Shown here: positions 62,391-64,000 of the stretch, one piece after another | Layout: the number at the start of each line of letters is the position of its first letter | Position numbering within the stretch: the first letter of the stretch is position 1 | Assembly (NCBI RefSeq): GCF_011752015.1 | Contig: NZ_JAAIKA010000001.1 | Location: 868,001-932,000, forward strand | Length of the DNA stretch: 64,000 nt | Direction of reading: 5' to 3' | Source of the DNA: Canibacter zhoujuaniae | GTDB taxonomy: Bacteria > Actinomycetota > Actinomycetes > Actinomycetales > Microbacteriaceae | Notes under the pieces: generated by a model | Seen by the model: only the letters and a program-made list of their open reading frames with translations | Database searches by the model: none | Told to the model about the DNA's origin: nothing | Program-made: the position numbers and the translations under genes

Positions 62391-64000
62391 TTACAGCATG
62401 CAGCTGACGCAGCCTTCGATTTCGGTGCCCTCCAGCGCCATCTGCCGCAGGCGGATGTAGTAAATCGTCTTAATCCCCTTGCGCCAAGCATAGATCTGCG
62501 CTTTGTTCACATCGCGTGTGGTTGCGGTGTCCGGGAAGAAGAGTGTGAGAGACAGCCCCTGGTCAACGTGCTGAGTTGCGGCCGCGTAAGTGTCAATGAT
62601 CTTTTCTGGGCCGATTTCGTAGGCATCCTGGTAGTACTCCAGGTTGTCGTTGGTCATGAACGGCGCTGGGTAGTAAACACGCCCCAGCTTGCCCTCTTTG
62701 CGGATCTCAATCTTTGAAGCAATCGGGTGGATTGATGAGGTTGAGTTGTTGATGTAGGAGATAGAGCCGGTTGGTGGCACAGCCTGCAGGTTCTGGTTGT
62801 AGATACCGTGCTGCTGCACCTTCGCCTTCAGCTCGCGCCAATCCTCCTGCGTTGGGATCTGCACTCCCGCCTTCTCAAAGAGTTCGCGCACCTTCGCCGT
62901 GGCCGGCTCCCACACGCGGTCTGTGTACTTATCGAAAAACTCACCCGAAGCGTACTTTGAGTTCTCGAATCCCTCAAAAGTCACACCGCGCTCTATCGCG
63001 ATCTTGTTTGACGCAGACAGCGCGTGGAAGAGAATCGTGTAAAAGTAAATGTTGGTGAAATCTATACCCTCTTCAGAGCCGTAGAAAATACGCTCACGAG
63101 AAAGGTAGCCGTGCAGGTTCATCTGGCCGAGACCGATTGCGTGTGAGCGATCGTTACCGTCTTCAATAGAACGCACAGAAGTAATGTGGCTCATATCACT
63201 CACCGCGGTCAGTGCGCGGATCGCTGACTCCACGCTCCCAGCGAAGTCTGGGCCGTCCATCATCGCCGCAATATTCATTGACCCGAGGTTGCATGAGATA
63301 TCTTTGCCAATCTCTTTGTAGCTGAGGTCGGCGTTGTAGGTGGTTGGGGTGTTCACCTGCAGAATCTCAGAGCACAGGTTTGACATATTGATGCGGCCGG
63401 CAATCGGGTTCTCCCGGTTTACTGTGTCTTCAAACACGATGTATGGATAGCCCGACTCGAACTGCAGCTCTGCGATGGTCTGGAAGAACTGGCGAGCGTT
63501 AATTTTGCTCTTGCGGATACGAGAATCATCAACCATCTCGTAATACTTTTCGGTGACCGAGATATCGGCGAACGGCACACCGTAAACTCTTTCAACATCG
63601 TAGGGCGAGAAGAGATACATATCTTCACCCTTTTTCGCCAGTTCGAAAGTGATGTCGGGCACAACAACACCGAGTGACAGAGTTTTAATGCGGATCTTTT
63701 CGTCGGCGTTCTCTCGCTTAGTATCGAGGAAGCGCAGGATGTCCGGGTGGTGCGCTGAGAGATAAACGGCGCCCGCGCCCTGCCTGGCGCCCAGCTGATT
63801 TGCATAGCTGAAGCTATCCTCAAGCAGCTTCATGACCGGGATAATGCCCGATGACTGATTCTGAATTTTCTTAATCGGGGCGCCGGCTTCACGCAGGTTG
63901 GAGAGCAGCAGCGCTACACCGCCGCCGCGTTTTGAAAGCTGTAGCGAGGAGTTAATGCCGCGGGAGATTGACTCCATATTGTCTTCAATACGCAACAGGA
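62391..64000 (-). CDS. nrdE: Class Ib ribonucleotide reductase, alpha subunit (partial)
   Basis: The C-terminal 536 or so residues of the catalytic subunit; the 5' end lies beyond the window's right edge (NrdE is usually about 720). The part seen includes [25 protein letters not shown], the active-site region [21 protein letters not shown], the radical-site loop [14 protein letters not shown], and [19 protein letters not shown]. The C-terminal CVSCML supplies the redox pair that is re-reduced by NrdH or thioredoxin. It reduces ribonucleoside diphosphates with NrdF. Confidence 0.95.
   Translation of the reverse strand, partial: LLRIEDNMESISRGINSSLQLSKRGGGVALLLSNLREAGAPIKKIQNQSSGIIPVMKLLEDSFSYANQLGARQGAGAVYLSAHHPDILRFLDTKRENADEKIRIKTLSLGVVVPDITFELAKKGEDMYLFSPYDVERVYGVPFADISVTEKYYEMVDDSRIRKSKINARQFFQTIAELQFESGYPYIVFEDTVNRENPIAGRINMSNLCSEILQVNTPTTYNADLSYKEIGKDISCNLGSMNIAAMMDGPDFAGSVESAIRALTAVSDMSHITSVRSIEDGNDRSHAIGLGQMNLHGYLSRERIFYGSEEGIDFTNIYFYTILFHALSASNKIAIERGVTFEGFENSKYASGEFFDKYTDRVWEPATAKVRELFEKAGVQIPTQEDWRELKAKVQQHGIYNQNLQAVPPTGSISYINNSTSSIHPIASKIEIRKEGKLGRVYYPAPFMTNDNLEYYQDAYEIGPEKIIDTYAAATQHVDQGLSLTLFFPDTATTRDVNKAQIYAWRKGIKTIYYIRLRQMALEGTEIEGCVSCML

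Overview
The window looks like a chromosomal segment of an actinobacterium, most likely Microbacteriaceae (a Leucobacter/Gulosibacter/Canibacter-like lineage) with moderate GC. The reasons are the bS22-type 32-residue basic ribosomal protein, the menaquinone gene set, a class Ib ribonucleotide reductase, HspR-type HAIR operators before a short clpB, frequent GTG/TTG starts, and actinobacterial families such as PGPGW, DUF3817, DUF4229 and PLDc_N proteins. Genus is an inference; no rRNA gene is present. Most genes are housekeeping.

Layout. 1-1.9 kb: an XRE-cupin regulator and an agmatinase share a palindromic operator. 1.9-7.7 kb: glutaredoxin-like protein, bS22, ArsR regulator, TrkH/TrkA potassium uptake, proC, an orphan CDF-dimerisation-like protein, tadA and upp. 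7.7-8.6 kb: a probably leaderless 34-codon ORF, a hairpin and an orphan winged-helix regulator. 9.0-13.1 kb: a translationally coupled trio (aldehyde dehydrogenase, PLP amino-acid deaminase/aldolase-like protein, sugar-lactone-oxidase-like flavoprotein). 13.1-19.4 kb, minus strand: pgm-pheA-lipid kinase-serS-HAD. 19.5-24.7 kb: NagD-like phosphatase, DapA-like aldolase and convergent pyruvate carboxylase. 24.8-26.3 kb: tRNA-Ser(GCT) and an LCP protein.

26.4-32.9 kb is a complete six-gene mevalonate operon (mvk-mvaD-pmk-fni-mvaA-mvaS) making IPP/DMAPP from acetyl-CoA/acetoacetyl-CoA. 33.1-39.0 kb is visibly more AT-rich: a PuuR-like XRE-cupin regulator, a polyamine-type ABC transporter whose lipoprotein gene is frameshifted at a G7 tract, and a PuuB/DadA-like oxidase. 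With the agmatinase at the left end, the window has two separately regulated polyamine loci.

39.1-52.8 kb holds tRNA-Ser(TGA), truA, TauE/SafE, pyrE, a ferredoxin-NADP reductase-like gene, a polyprenyl diphosphate synthase and menaquinone genes menG, menF, menD, menA, menE, menB and menC on both strands. The mevalonate operon supplies the isoprenoid tail that the synthase extends and MenA attaches. 52.8-56.6 kb: DUF4190 protein, metallophosphoesterase and copZ-copA. 56.6-64 kb: tRNA-Arg(ACG), a SpoU methyltransferase, clpB, a zinc alcohol dehydrogenase with a Zur-like site, and nrdF-nrdE (nrdE leaves the window).

No CRISPR array, transposase, integrase, phage gene or rRNA operon was seen. 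The best candidates for something new are the leaderless ORF/hairpin/orphan-regulator unit at 7.7-8.6 kb, the polyamine island with its G-tract frameshift and repeated ATGAACA sites, and the stand-alone CDF-like domain.
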